From Actinoplanes missouriensis 431 (lineage in GTDB: Bacteria; Actinomycetota; Actinomycetes; Mycobacteriales; Micromonosporaceae), in assembly GCF_000284295.1 (NCBI RefSeq), contig NC_017093.1:248001-312000 (forward strand): 64,000 bases of DNA, written 5' to 3'. Positions within the stretch are counted from its first letter, which is position 1. The number at the start of each line of letters is the position of its first letter. Below the pieces are notes generated by a model. The model did not search any database and was not told the DNA's origin. It was given only the letters and a program-made list of their open reading frames with translations. This document shows, piece after piece, positions 31,302-39,184 of the stretch. The position numbers and the translations under genes were made by a program.

Positions 31302-32409
31302 GGTCGGCCTCCTCGGCGTCGCGGCCGCGGCGGTCGAGCGCCTCCACCCAGGCCGCGGCAACGGCGGCCACCTGGACCAGCTCGGTGCGCAGCTCGGCCG
31401 GCTTCTCCTCCGCCAGGGCCTCGAAGACCTCCTCCAGGAGGATGTGTCGCCACGTCAGCGGGCCGTGGTGTTCAAGGCCGGGCGTCTTACCGGCCGCGGC
31501 GTCGGTGGCGCGGCGCGTATCCCGGGCCAGCTCGTGCATGTAGCGCACCTGGAACACCTCCCGGGGGCCGGTGCCGTCGGGGTGGTTCTGCTCGCCCCAC
31601 TTCTCGTCCTGCGCCACCCGCTCCCGGGCGACCTCGTCCAGGACGAGGGTGAGCGGCAGCGGCTCCAGCACGAGCTGGCGCAGCGGACCCAGCACCGACC
31701 GAGCCGCCCGCGCATCCGCGTGCGTCTGCAGCAGCGTCTCCACAACGGCCCGGGACGCGCCAGGAATGCACCGGCACGGAGAACACACCGTGGCGTCCTC
31801 CGGGTCGTACCCGGGCTCACACGGCCGGTTGATCGCCGTCTCCTGCGTGCGCGCGGAAGGAACCGAGGACGACGGCCAGGGCTCGGGGATGTCGACCGGT
31901 TCGTCCGCGAGGTCGAGGTAGTGGTGGTTGCCTTCGTGGCCGAGGAAGTGGCGGCATCGCTGGTGTTCGTTGTCTGTGTGGATGCAGCGCTGTGCGTCGA
32001 CTGGTAGCAGGTCCTCGGTGAGGTGGTGGGCGGCTCGTTGGCGGTTGGCGGCGTCCTGTTCGGGTGTGAGGCAGATGGCGCCGGGGGTGTGTTCGGGGGT
32101 GCCGATGCCGAGGCAGGTGCAGCGGCAGCGGGCGGCCTGTGGGCCGGTCAGCGGGTAGTTCTGTTCGAGGTAGCTGTCGATGTCGCGGCGGATGGTGGTG
32201 CGGATCTCGGCCAGGGCCTTCTCGTAGGCGTCGACGGTGCCGTGTCCGGTGTAGAACGCGTCGATGGTGCCGAGGAACTGGCCGGTGATCATGGCGAGGT
32301 GGTCGTAGGCGAGGCGGTAGGCGCCGGCGCGGGCTTCGGCGGTGTCGAGGGCGGCCGCGGTGACGTACGGCCGGGCGGCTGGCGGGGTGGTGGGGTGGAG
32401 GTTCAGCAC
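31294..32409 (-). CDS. Protein with MazG-like NTP-pyrophosphatase-type C-terminal domain
   Basis: 371 residues. The C-terminal part (about 245-371) reads VLDEVARERVAQDEKWGEQNHPDGTG...LTWRHILLEEVFEALAEEKPAELRTELVQVAAVAAAWVEAL, an all-alpha NTP-PPase/MazG-like domain of actinophages with acidic helix motifs. The N-terminal part is Cys/His-rich (CRCTCLGIGTPEHTPGAICLTPEQ; CIHTDNEHQRCRHFLGHEGNHHY). GTG start at 32409 with GAGGAG at a spacing of 5. It may hydrolyse nucleotides during infection. The Cys-rich part is unusual. Confidence 0.7.
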   Translation of the reverse strand: MLNLHPTTPPAARPYVTAAALDTAEARAGAYRLAYDHLAMITGQFLGTIDAFYTGHGTVDAYEKALAEIRTTIRRDIDSYLEQNYPLTGPQAARCRCTCLGIGTPEHTPGAICLTPEQDAANRQRAAHHLTEDLLPVDAQRCIHTDNEHQRCRHFLGHEGNHHYLDLADEPVDIPEPWPSSSVPSARTQETAINRPCEPGYDPEDATVCSPCRCIPGASRAVVETLLQTHADARAARSVLGPLRQLVLEPLPLTLVLDEVARERVAQDEKWGEQNHPDGTGPREVFQVRYMHELARDTRRATDAAAGKTPGLEHHGPLTWRHILLEEVFEALAEEKPAELRTELVQVAAVAAAWVEALDRRGRDAEEADRA

Positions 32410-32579
32410 TGGGTCTCCTCGATCTGGTGGCGGATCTGTCGTGCTCGGGCGGGGGTGATCCAGGAGTCGGCGGGTTCGGGTTCCTGGGGCGTTCTGGTGG
32501 CTCGGGCCATAGCGCGGGCAACGGCGGCTGCGGCAGCGGCCTGTGTGCGTTTCTCGCCGGGCGTGAGGTGCCGGATCAT
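32403..32579 (-). CDS. 58-residue helical protein
   Basis: Start ATG 32579 overlaps the upstream stop (ATGA) and its stop overlaps the start of the next gene by 7 bases, so it carries that gene's ribosome binding site. The sequence is Ala-rich helix, then PEPADSWITPARARQIRHQIEETQ. Short, but the two couplings support it. Confidence 0.55.
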   Translation of the reverse strand: MIRHLTPGEKRTQAAAAAAVARAMARATRTPQEPEPADSWITPARARQIRHQIEETQC

Positions 32580-33028
32580 GCGGCCTCGCGGCGGCTGGAT
32601 CGCTTCTCAGCGCGGGACCGGTCAAGGGCTCGCTGCCGGATAAGGTCCGAGCCGGTCAGTGGGGGTTCGTCGGCACCGGGTACGGACCGCGCAACGACGT
32701 ATTCCGCGAGGATTTCTCGGACCCTGTTCCGGTTGCGGGCGATCCGGGCATCGCGATCGGGGTCGTCTTCGAGCTTGCCGGGCGGCAGGGCGCGGACGGT
32801 GGTGGAGGCTCGGCGTTCGTCTCGGATGATCCGGGTCAGGCGTCGGATGTGAGCGGGCATGATCCGGTCGGTGGACTCGCGGAAGTGCCGGCTGACTGCG
32901 GCGCGGGCATCGGCGAAGTCAAGGTCTCCGAGGTCTTCGTGCCAGGCAAGGACATCAGCGTCGCCGATGGTGCGCTGGTCACGACCGGCGATGGCGCCGA
33001 GGAGTAGGGCGATTTCGGAGCGGGTCAC
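32576..33028 (-). CDS. Replication accessory protein (helicase-loader-like position)
   Basis: 150 residues, GTG start overlapping the initiator stop (GTGA at 33025-33028). The N-terminal pattern SEIALLLGAIAGRDQRTIGDADVLAWHEDLGDLDFADARAAVSRHFRESTDRIMPAHIRRL is shared by actinophage proteins found right after the replication initiator; G39P-like helicase loader/inhibitors have a comparable fold and place. Function inferred from context. Confidence 0.65.
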   Translation of the reverse strand: MTRSEIALLLGAIAGRDQRTIGDADVLAWHEDLGDLDFADARAAVSRHFRESTDRIMPAHIRRLTRIIRDERRASTTVRALPPGKLEDDPDRDARIARNRNRVREILAEYVVARSVPGADEPPLTGSDLIRQRALDRSRAEKRSSRREAA

Positions 33029-33876
33029 TGGTCCTCCTGGGCGTACTTGGCGGCGAGTTCGAGGGCAGCGCCGACACGCTGGTCCGTGGTGGAGGGTCTG
33101 GGGGTGTGGCCTGAGAGGGCGACAACGTTGCCCTGCGGGCGGGCATTCATCACCTGGTTGACGACGCTGGGCAGCGAGGTGGGGTGCATGCCGCGGCCTT
33201 GCCAGTACTCCAAGGCGCGCTGGATGTCGCTGGGGTCGATGTCGTCGCGGAGTAGCTGGGCGACTTCGCGGCCGATGGCGTCGACGACTCGCGATGGTGG
33301 GCGTCGGGTGCAGGCGGTCATCCAGGCTTGGACGATCTGTTCGGCTCGTCCGGGGGTGCCGGCGGGGTCGTCCTCGCGCACGCGCGCGGCGGGGTTTTCC
33401 CTGTTCCCTGTTCCCTGTTCCCTGTTCCTTTCCGCCAGTGAGTCCTCAGCGAGTGGTGCGTGAGGGCTGTGTGAGGGCTCACTGTGCGGGGTGGTTTCCG
33501 CAGGTGGGGGCGCATAGCGAGGACTGGCGGGAGCGGTTTCCGCAGGTGGCGGAGCCGGGATCTTGCTCCGGGTGGGCCGGTTGATCCGCTGGTGCTCATT
33601 CCAGTTAGTGATGGCAAGGAATGAGCGCGCACCCACCGTGTAGCGAGTAATCAGTGAGGACTCACTGAGTGCTTTGAGGTCCAGTTCGACGTCGCTGGAG
33701 AGGCGGTCGTCGAGGGGCCACACGGCGGCCTTGATGAGCCGTGCATCGTCCACGCAGCGGCCCTCGTCATCGACGTGGGTCCAGAGCCCGATGAACGTGA
33801 GCCGTGCCTCCAGCGTCAGGCTCGCGATGGCCAACGAGGTGAAGAACTCGGGCTTAATGGTCCTGATGCGGGCCAA
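33025..33876 (-). CDS. Phage replication initiator (DnaD/winged-helix type)
   Basis: 283 residues. The N-terminal winged helix MARIRTIKPEFFTSLAIASLTLEARLTFIGLWTHVDDEGRC...LIKAAVWPLDD is typical of phage replisome organisers. A Pro-rich linker contains EQGTGNRENPAA, encoded by heptamer repeats; a C-terminal helical domain (AEQIVQAWMTACTRRPP..., IQRALEYWQGRG) follows. TTG start at 33876 with AAGGAGA at a spacing of 7. It should load the host or phage helicase at the origin. The repeats inside the gene suggest that the origin lies here. Confidence 0.8.
   Translation of the reverse strand: MARIRTIKPEFFTSLAIASLTLEARLTFIGLWTHVDDEGRCVDDARLIKAAVWPLDDRLSSDVELDLKALSESSLITRYTVGARSFLAITNWNEHQRINRPTRSKIPAPPPAETAPASPRYAPPPAETTPHSEPSHSPHAPLAEDSLAERNREQGTGNRENPAARVREDDPAGTPGRAEQIVQAWMTACTRRPPSRVVDAIGREVAQLLRDDIDPSDIQRALEYWQGRGMHPTSLPSVVNQVMNARPQGNVVALSGHTPRPSTTDQRVGAALELAAKYAQEDQ
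33399..33426. repeat. Four tandem CCCTGTT heptamers, possible origin iterons
   Basis: CCCTGTT four times without interruption (AACAGGG on the coding strand), inside the linker-coding part of the replication initiator gene. In lambda-type phages the origin iterons also lie within the initiator gene. A neutral slippage repeat in a flexible linker is the alternative. Confidence 0.5.
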
Positions 33877-33898
33877 CTGCTTGTCTCCTTGCTGAGGT

Positions 33899-33930
33899 GC
33901 TGGCCGGCCGCCTCTCGGCCGCCGGCCAGC
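33899..33930 (-). terminator. Hairpin between early genes
   Basis: GCTGGCCGG (33899-33907) pairs with CCGGCCAGC (33922-33930), 5 bases past the stop of the gene at 33935-34186 and before the initiator gene. It may lower read-through into the initiator gene. Confidence 0.4.
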
Positions 33931-33934
33931 GGGA

Positions 33935-34186
33935 TCAGGCGGCGGCGCGGTGGCGCGCCCAGGCGGTGAGGTGGGCCCAGGGCCGGTCCGTGGGGACGGC
34001 GGCCGCGAGGATGAAGAGCAGCGAGGTCCGGTCGGCCGGGTCGGGCAGCTCAGCGAGAAGCCACCGGAGGTTGGCCTGGGGGTTGTCGTCCCGGACCCGC
34101 TCGACCAGTTGCACCGCCAGGGCGGCGAGCCGGTCGACGTGCTCCTCAGTTGGCTCCGAGCGACGCATGTCGAGGTGATTTGGCAT
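33935..34186 (-). CDS. 83-residue conserved-looking early protein
   Basis: Start ATG 34186 with GAGAGG at a spacing of 7. The sequence VDRLAALAVQLVERVRDDNPQANLRWLLAELPDPADRTSLLFILAAAVPTDRPWAHLTAW has the regular helix pattern of a small protein repeatedly seen in actinomycete prophages. It has no Cys and no catalytic motif. Lies between the helicase gene and the initiator gene, so a replication role is possible. Confidence 0.65.
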   Translation of the reverse strand: MPNHLDMRRSEPTEEHVDRLAALAVQLVERVRDDNPQANLRWLLAELPDPADRTSLLFILAAAVPTDRPWAHLTAWARHRAAA

Positions 34187-34188
34187 GG

Positions 34189-34410
34189 TCAGTCCTCTCG
34201 CTCGCCGAGACGGCGTAGGTGCTCGTCGTGCTGCGCCTGGACGGCCGCCCGGTGCTCGGCCACCCGCGACGCGTCGTGGAGCCGGTGCGCCCTGATCAGG
34301 CGGCAGCGGCACACGCCCGGGCTGTCCTCGTCGAAGTCGTGCGGGACCGCCTCACTGGTCCGCTTCGGGCCCCTCAGCACCAGCTGGGTGGGCTTCGGCG
34401 TCAAGCTCAT
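34189..34410 (-). CDS. 73-residue protein, unknown
   Basis: Start ATG 34410 overlaps the helicase stop (ATGA). The basic N-terminus (SLTPKPTQLVLRGPKRTSEAVPHDF) is followed by a CRCRLIRAHRLH segment and a charged helix (RAAVQAQHDEHLRRLG). No family recognised. Confidence 0.55.
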   Translation of the reverse strand: MSLTPKPTQLVLRGPKRTSEAVPHDFDEDSPGVCRCRLIRAHRLHDASRVAEHRAAVQAQHDEHLRRLGERED

Positions 34411-36215
34411 GCCGGCACCGCCTCACGCGCCTCGGCGTACGCCCGGCAGCTGCACGCGCGGCAGGCGCGGGTCTCGTCGACGTGGACGAGCTGGAGGTGC
34501 GCGCAGGCGCAGCGGGGCTTGCGCGGCGCCGGCGCGAACGGCGACACCACGGCGGCCGGCTTCGGCTCGACCGGGCGCACGTACTCCGGCGCGATCGCGG
34601 CCACCGCAGCGATCCGCTCGGCCGGGTCGGTCCGGTAGTCGGAGCCGATCCCGGCCAGCTCGTCGACGTCGTCCAGGCCGTACGGGTCCGGCTGGTCCGC
34701 GAGGATCGCGTCAGGGTGCTCCCGGACGGCGGTGGTCAGCCACGTCTCCGGCCCCTGCACCGGGCCGCGGTCGTAGTCGTCCAGCCAGGCCAGGCCGCCC
34801 CGGTCCAGCACACGGCGGGCCCGGGTGACGGCAACGTACGCGAGCATCAGCTCGTCGCGGCGCCACAGCGCCCGGCCGGTCAACCGGTCGCGGCGCGGCT
34901 CCCGGAAGTCGGCGCCGATCCGTACCCGGTCCCACTCCCGGCCCTTCGCACGGTGCCCCGTTGAGATGATCACGTCGGCGTGCTGCTCGTCGACGAGCGT
35001 GGAGACGACCCGGATCAGCTCCTCCGGGCCGTGGTCGTCGACCAGCTTCACGAGGACCTTCAGCGAGCCGGACGCGTCGTCCAGGGCGGCGTGCTCCTGG
35101 ACCTGGGCCCAGGTCTTGAACGCGAGCAGCTCGGGGTGTGCCGTGCCGCGCCCGGCCATCAGGTCCATGGCGGCCTCGGCGAGCCGGATCAGGTCGTCGC
35201 CGCCGCCGACGAGCGCCGCGCGGCGGCCCGACCGGACGGCGTCGACGAGCTGGGCGATCGCGCCGGCGTTCGACCGGCACAGGATCGCGTCCGGCTCAGC
35301 GAGAGCGGCCAGGCTGGAGCCTGCTGGCTCGTACCCGCGCAGCCGCAGCGGCGCCCGGAGCAGGTCCAGCCACCGGTTCGCCTCGGTCGCGATCGCCGGG
35401 CCGAATCGGAAGGACTGCGACAGGGTGAGCCGCTGGTCCGCCTGGAACTTGGACATGGCGTCGATAGCGCCCCGGAACCCGTAGATGGCCTGCGCGGAGT
35501 CGCCGACCATGATCCGTTGCGCGTGGTCCTGGAAGTGGAACAGCGACGCCATCACCGGGGACAGGTCTTGCGCCTCATCGAGGAGCACGTAGTCGACCGG
35601 CATCCGCGGCCGCGACAGCTGGTAGATCTTGAGGTAGACGTCGTGCGTGCACTGCAGCTTGCCGCCGCGGGTGAGCTGGAGATCGTCCCAGGCCTTGCGG
35701 GCGTACTTGACCAGGTACGCGGCGAGCTCCGCGTTCTCCGTGTGGGTGTAGGCGTCGATCGGCTCCAGGTGCTGGACGCCCGGCTCCTGGTCGGCCGAGT
35801 TGAGGAACCGGCCGACCATCGCCATGACCATGCGCGCGAGGGTGATCGGGGACAGCGGCGCCAGGTCGGGCGCGAGCTCCACCGGGCTGTTGATCCCGAG
35901 GGCCTCGGCCGCGGCCTTGGCCGGCACACGCGGTCCCTTGATCCGGTCGATGTAGTGCCGGCCGACCGGGCCGAACGCCAGCGAGTGAGCGGTCCTGCAG
36001 TCCACGGTGCCCGGGAAGTCGCGCTTCGCCTCGGCAGCCAGGGCCTTGTTGTACGCGACGTACGCGCCCCTGCGGGCCGGCTGCGCCTTGGCGGCCATCT
36101 TGAGCGTGCTGCTCTTGCCGCAGCCGGCACCGGCCTGAACAACGATGGTGGGCCGGTCGGCCGCGGTGAAGGCGTCGATCACCGCGGCCTGCTCGTCGGT
36201 GGGCCGGTGGTTCAT
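34407..36215 (-). CDS. UvrD/Rep-like superfamily 1 helicase with Cys-rich tail
   Basis: 602 residues. Motif I QAGAGCGKS (27-35), motif II LLDEAQDL with DEAQD at 213-217, motif III VGDSAQAIYGFRGA, motif IV LSQSFRFG, motif V STGHRAKGREWDRV and motif VI YVAVTRAR are all present, so it should unwind DNA 3' to 5'. The last 40 residues carry CACAH...CRACSC, a probable zinc-binding add-on. Start ATG 36215 overlaps the upstream stop. Works with the adjacent Sak4-like ATPase in phage replication or recombination. Confidence 0.9.
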   Translation of the reverse strand: MNHRPTDEQAAVIDAFTAADRPTIVVQAGAGCGKSSTLKMAAKAQPARRGAYVAYNKALAAEAKRDFPGTVDCRTAHSLAFGPVGRHYIDRIKGPRVPAKAAAEALGINSPVELAPDLAPLSPITLARMVMAMVGRFLNSADQEPGVQHLEPIDAYTHTENAELAAYLVKYARKAWDDLQLTRGGKLQCTHDVYLKIYQLSRPRMPVDYVLLDEAQDLSPVMASLFHFQDHAQRIMVGDSAQAIYGFRGAIDAMSKFQADQRLTLSQSFRFGPAIATEANRWLDLLRAPLRLRGYEPAGSSLAALAEPDAILCRSNAGAIAQLVDAVRSGRRAALVGGGDDLIRLAEAAMDLMAGRGTAHPELLAFKTWAQVQEHAALDDASGSLKVLVKLVDDHGPEELIRVVSTLVDEQHADVIISTGHRAKGREWDRVRIGADFREPRRDRLTGRALWRRDELMLAYVAVTRARRVLDRGGLAWLDDYDRGPVQGPETWLTTAVREHPDAILADQPDPYGLDDVDELAGIGSDYRTDPAERIAAVAAIAPEYVRPVEPKPAAVVSPFAPAPRKPRCACAHLQLVHVDETRACRACSCRAYAEAREAVPA

Positions 36216-37456
36216 CGGGCACCAGCCCCGGCCAGCTCGGTCTCGGTCGGCGGTGTCTGCTGGGCGATCCACCGCTCCAGGCGGTCGCACACCTCACGGA
36301 CCTCGGCGTCGGTCAGCTCGTTGGTGCTGCCGACGTCGTGCCCGACGACGTTGCCGACGTAGGCGAGCCGCTCGTCCCGGTCGGTGATCTCCGCCTGACC
36401 GAACAGCGCCATCATCCGGCGGCGGGCCGCGTCGTTGCCCGGGTTCTTCGGCTCGGCCGCGGCGACCAGCTCGGCGCGGCGCTTCGCCAGGGCGTTCTTC
36501 AGCGTCTCGAATTCGTCGTCGGTCAGCCCGGTGGCCGCCTTGCACGCCTCGACCGCCGCGCCGTACTGCTCGCGGGTGGCCACCGAGCGGATTTGCTCGA
36601 GTAGCTGGTCGACCAGCTCCGGCTCGGCGGCCTGCAGCTCGGCCAGGTCTCGGGTGTGCGCCTGGGCCGGGTCGCAACGCAGCATGTCGAACACGACGCC
36701 CTCCACCGACCAGTCCCGGGCCAGCGGGAGCGGGTCGTCATACCCGGGGCGAACGCCCAGGTGCACAGACCGGAGGCCGACGATGGTGCCGGGCTTGGAC
36801 CGGTCGAGGCGGATCCAGCAGGAGACGTCGAAGCCGAGTGTCTTGTGGCCCTCGACCTTGTATTCCTTGGTGTTCGCGATCGGGGCGCCCTTGTCGTCGA
36901 GCGCGGCCACGTCCTTACCGCGGGCGGTGAGCAGCACGATGCCCGGGAAGGTCATCAGCGTGGTCATGAGCTTGCGGTGACGGCCGCCGGCCTCGTTCCA
37001 CAGGTCCATCGAGATCTTCGGCTCTTCGTCGGCCGCGAGCTGGGGCTTGCCGTACTTGCGCGCCTTGGCGTTGTGGCGCTGGCGGGCCTTGTCGCTCGCC
37101 CAGTCCTTGAGCATGTCCCACTCGGCGGTCATCGAGTCGATGACGAGCACGACCGGGGGCTTGCCCGCGGCGAGAGTGCGCTGGGCCTCGGCCTTGACGG
37201 CGTCGACGGCGGCCTGGATCTCGGCCCACGTCCACTTCTCGCCGGTGGGCTCGATGATGTCGTAGTCCGCGCCGGGGATGGCGCCGTACTCGTCGGCGGC
37301 ACCCTCTCCGAGGTCGATCCAGTACATCTGGCCGATGCGGGGCGAGGTGGAGAACTGGGCGCACGCCCAGGACTTGCCGGCCTTCTCGCCGCCCTCGATC
37401 AGGATCAAGGGCCACGGGACGCGGCCGGTGGGCTTGCGGGTACGCAGGGCGGTCAC
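36212..37456 (-). CDS. Sak4-like RecA-fold ATPase (single-strand annealing/recombination)
   Basis: 414 residues. Walker A GGEKAGKS (22-29), Walker B VVLVIDS (D107) and the following region (GGRHRKLMTTLMTFPGIVLLTARGKDVA, TLGFDVSCWIRLDR) match phage AAA_24/Sak4 proteins. These bind single-stranded DNA and assist annealing. The C-terminal part is helical and charged, perhaps for DNA or SSB binding. GTG start at 37456 overlaps the upstream stop. Next to the helicase gene, making a replication/recombination pair. Confidence 0.82.
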   Translation of the reverse strand: MTALRTRKPTGRVPWPLILIEGGEKAGKSWACAQFSTSPRIGQMYWIDLGEGAADEYGAIPGADYDIIEPTGEKWTWAEIQAAVDAVKAEAQRTLAAGKPPVVLVIDSMTAEWDMLKDWASDKARQRHNAKARKYGKPQLAADEEPKISMDLWNEAGGRHRKLMTTLMTFPGIVLLTARGKDVAALDDKGAPIANTKEYKVEGHKTLGFDVSCWIRLDRSKPGTIVGLRSVHLGVRPGYDDPLPLARDWSVEGVVFDMLRCDPAQAHTRDLAELQAAEPELVDQLLEQIRSVATREQYGAAVEACKAATGLTDDEFETLKNALAKRRAELVAAAEPKNPGNDAARRRMMALFGQAEITDRDERLAYVGNVVGHDVGSTNELTDAEVREVCDRLERWIAQQTPPTETELAGAGAR

Positions 37457-37713
37457 TTCTGCTCCTCGGCGTAGGCGGGACCGTCGACGCGGCGGAGCAG
37501 GCCGCCGACGTTGACCAGGACGATCGGGGTGGGGAAAGGGGAGGCCGGCGGCTCGGCCGGCTTGGCGAAGATCGGCGAGCTGACGGGGATGACCGGCGCG
37601 TTCGCGAACAGGGCCATGGCCTCGGCGTGGAAGGCCGCGCAGTCGCAGATGTCGCCGAGCAGGACACCGCAGCAGTCCTTGACCGGGATGGCGTGGAGGG
37701 TGCGCTCAGCCAT
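37453..37713 (-). CDS. 86-residue protein with Cys-rich N-terminus
   Basis: Start ATG 37713. KDCCGVLLGDICDCAAFHAEA holds four Cys, followed by a Pro-rich middle and a hydrophobic strand (PIVLVNVGGLLRRVDG). Overlaps its neighbours at both ends. Unknown function. Confidence 0.55.
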   Translation of the reverse strand: MAERTLHAIPVKDCCGVLLGDICDCAAFHAEAMALFANAPVIPVSSPIFAKPAEPPASPFPTPIVLVNVGGLLRRVDGPAYAEEQK

Positions 37714-37993
37714 GGGTCACCTCGGCGGCGTGACGTGGCTGGTAGCGGCCGGTGGCCTGCCCCGAAGGCTGCACCTCCGGCTCGCCGGCCACAGCCGGGA
37801 TCTCCTGGGTGGTCTCCGGCGCCTCGCCCAGGTCGACCGGGTTGAGCACCGGGCCCGGCGCGATCACCGGCTCGCTGAACAGGCCGAGCCCGCCCAGGAC
37901 GAGTAGCGCGGCCAACGGGACGAAGCCGATGGCGGCCAGGATCCCGGCGAAGATGGCGCTGTTGGTGGAGCCGAACGTCGGGAAGGCCAGCAT
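37706..37993 (-). CDS. Small membrane protein, early operon
   Basis: 95 residues. One long or two short hydrophobic helices (about 14-41, IFAGILAAIGFVPLAALLVLGGLGLF) and a Pro/Glu-rich soluble tail. Start ATG 37993 overlaps the upstream stop (TGATG). Together with the next membrane protein it may form an early membrane function such as exclusion (inference). Confidence 0.55.
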   Translation of the reverse strand: MLAFPTFGSTNSAIFAGILAAIGFVPLAALLVLGGLGLFSEPVIAPGPVLNPVDLGEAPETTQEIPAVAGEPEVQPSGQATGRYQPRHAAEVTHG

Positions 37994-38214
37994 CAGCTGT
38001 CACCCCGCTCGTGCTCGGGTGTGACGGCCGGGGCGGCGTACCACTCCCGTAGCTCGGCGATCTCGCGCTGCTCGCGCAGGACCCGGTCGAGACGGCGGTT
38101 GGTGATGGTCCAGCGGCGCCGGTACTCGTACGCCAGGACCATGAGCACCGAGATGGCGATCGCGACCAGCAGCGCGGTGAGGATGATGGCTGCGAGGACG
38201 TCTGCGCGGATCAT
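37993..38214 (-). CDS. Single-span membrane protein with coiled coil, early operon
   Basis: 73 residues. The helix AAIILTALLVAIAISVLMVLA (about 8-28) is followed by a basic stretch and a charged coiled coil (RRLDRVLREQREIAELREWY). Start ATG 38214 overlaps the upstream stop (ATGA). Unknown function. Confidence 0.6.
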   Translation of the reverse strand: MIRADVLAAIILTALLVAIAISVLMVLAYEYRRRWTITNRRLDRVLREQREIAELREWYAAPAVTPEHERGDS

Positions 38215-38915
38215 GCGGCACCGCCCCGAGCAGCCGCGACCTCGGCCTGCAGCTCGGCGATACGCGCGAGCAGAATCCGGGGATCCTCCTCGGCGGGCCG
38301 AACGACGTAGCCGTATGCCGTAATCGTGAGGGGACCGATGAAGCCTCGGGCCTTGTAGTCGTCGTATCCGGTGCTATCGCTCTTCCGCTCACCGACCTTT
38401 CCGAGGAGGTGGGCCCCGAGCGCATCGACGTTCTGGATCAACGTGGCGGAGGCCTCAGCGGTCCCGGCGTGGCCGTAGAGCACGTGGAAGTAGAGGCCAG
38501 ACGGCAGTGCACCGTCGAAAGTGGCGAGCTTGTCGCCGAGGTTGTGCAGCGCGGCGGCCAGCTCGGTGCTGCGGTTCCACTCACCCTGGTTGGCGAGCGC
38601 GCCGTTCAGGCCGGCCGCCATCGCGTGGGCGGCGTTGAGCTGGGCGGTGATGTGGTCGGTCTCGCCGATGTCGTCGACCAGGTCGAGCTTCCACTCGACG
38701 GCGATGTCGGCTTCATGCTTCGGGCGCCCGGGCAGGGACCACAGGTTGTCGGCGGCCTGGAGGTGCGGCAGGGCGGAAAGCCGCCGGATGCTCACCTCGA
38801 CGTGGCTCTCGGGGCCGTACTCGTCGAGGGCCTTCTCGACGGTGGTGACGAAGCCCTCCTCGTCGGCGAGGAACACCTGCCAGAGGCTGGCGTTCGCCGG
38901 GGGCTGGTAGGTCAT
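38211..38915 (-). CDS. 234-residue early protein, unknown
   Basis: Start ATG 38915 with AAGGA upstream. Mixed alpha/beta: FLADEEGFVTTVEKALDEYGPESHVEVSIRRLSAL, HITAQLNAAHAMAAGLNGALANQGEW, ELAAALHNLGDKLATFDGALPSGLYFHVLYGH, and a C-terminal coiled coil. It heads the early minus-strand operon and is one of its larger genes. No catalytic motif stands out. Candidates are a host-takeover or DNA-binding protein, with no evidence to choose. Confidence 0.6.
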   Translation of the reverse strand: MTYQPPANASLWQVFLADEEGFVTTVEKALDEYGPESHVEVSIRRLSALPHLQAADNLWSLPGRPKHEADIAVEWKLDLVDDIGETDHITAQLNAAHAMAAGLNGALANQGEWNRSTELAAALHNLGDKLATFDGALPSGLYFHVLYGHAGTAEASATLIQNVDALGAHLLGKVGERKSDSTGYDDYKARGFIGPLTITAYGYVVRPAEEDPRILLARIAELQAEVAAARGGAA

Positions 38916-38992
38916 GGGATGATTCCTTTCGTCTGGCGGTCCCGGTCGTGTGCAGCGATTGGCGGGGCCGCTGGGCGTTTTCTGTGGCCTGA

Positions 38993-39184
38993 TCAGGCCG
39001 TGATGGCGGGCTGCTTGCCCATCCGGTGGATCTCGGTGATGTCCTCGCGGGAGAAGCGGATGTCCCGGCTCCCCAGGCGCGTGAACGGGATCTTGCGAGC
39101 GGTAACCGCCTCGTCGACCCAGCTCTTGGGCTTGCGGATCAGCTCGGCGAGTTCGGCCTTCGTGATCAGTTCGAGGTCTTTCAT
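38993..39184 (-). CDS. Excisionase-like small HTH protein
   Basis: 63 residues: LITKAELAELIRKPKSWVDEAVTARKIPFTRLGSRDIRFSREDITEIHRMG, an AlpA/Xis-type winged helix. Start ATG 39184 overlaps the stop of the Cro-like gene (TGATG). Its place in the rightward lytic transcript beside the immunity region, close to the integrase, makes it the best candidate for the recombination directionality factor of this prophage. Confidence 0.75.
   Translation of the reverse strand: MKDLELITKAELAELIRKPKSWVDEAVTARKIPFTRLGSRDIRFSREDITEIHRMGKQPAITA

Noticed and set aside
33399..33426. Tandem heptamers as a CRISPR-like array
   Set aside because: Repeats are 7 bp without spacers and lie within a gene; no cas genes are present. 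No CRISPR array was seen anywhere in the window.
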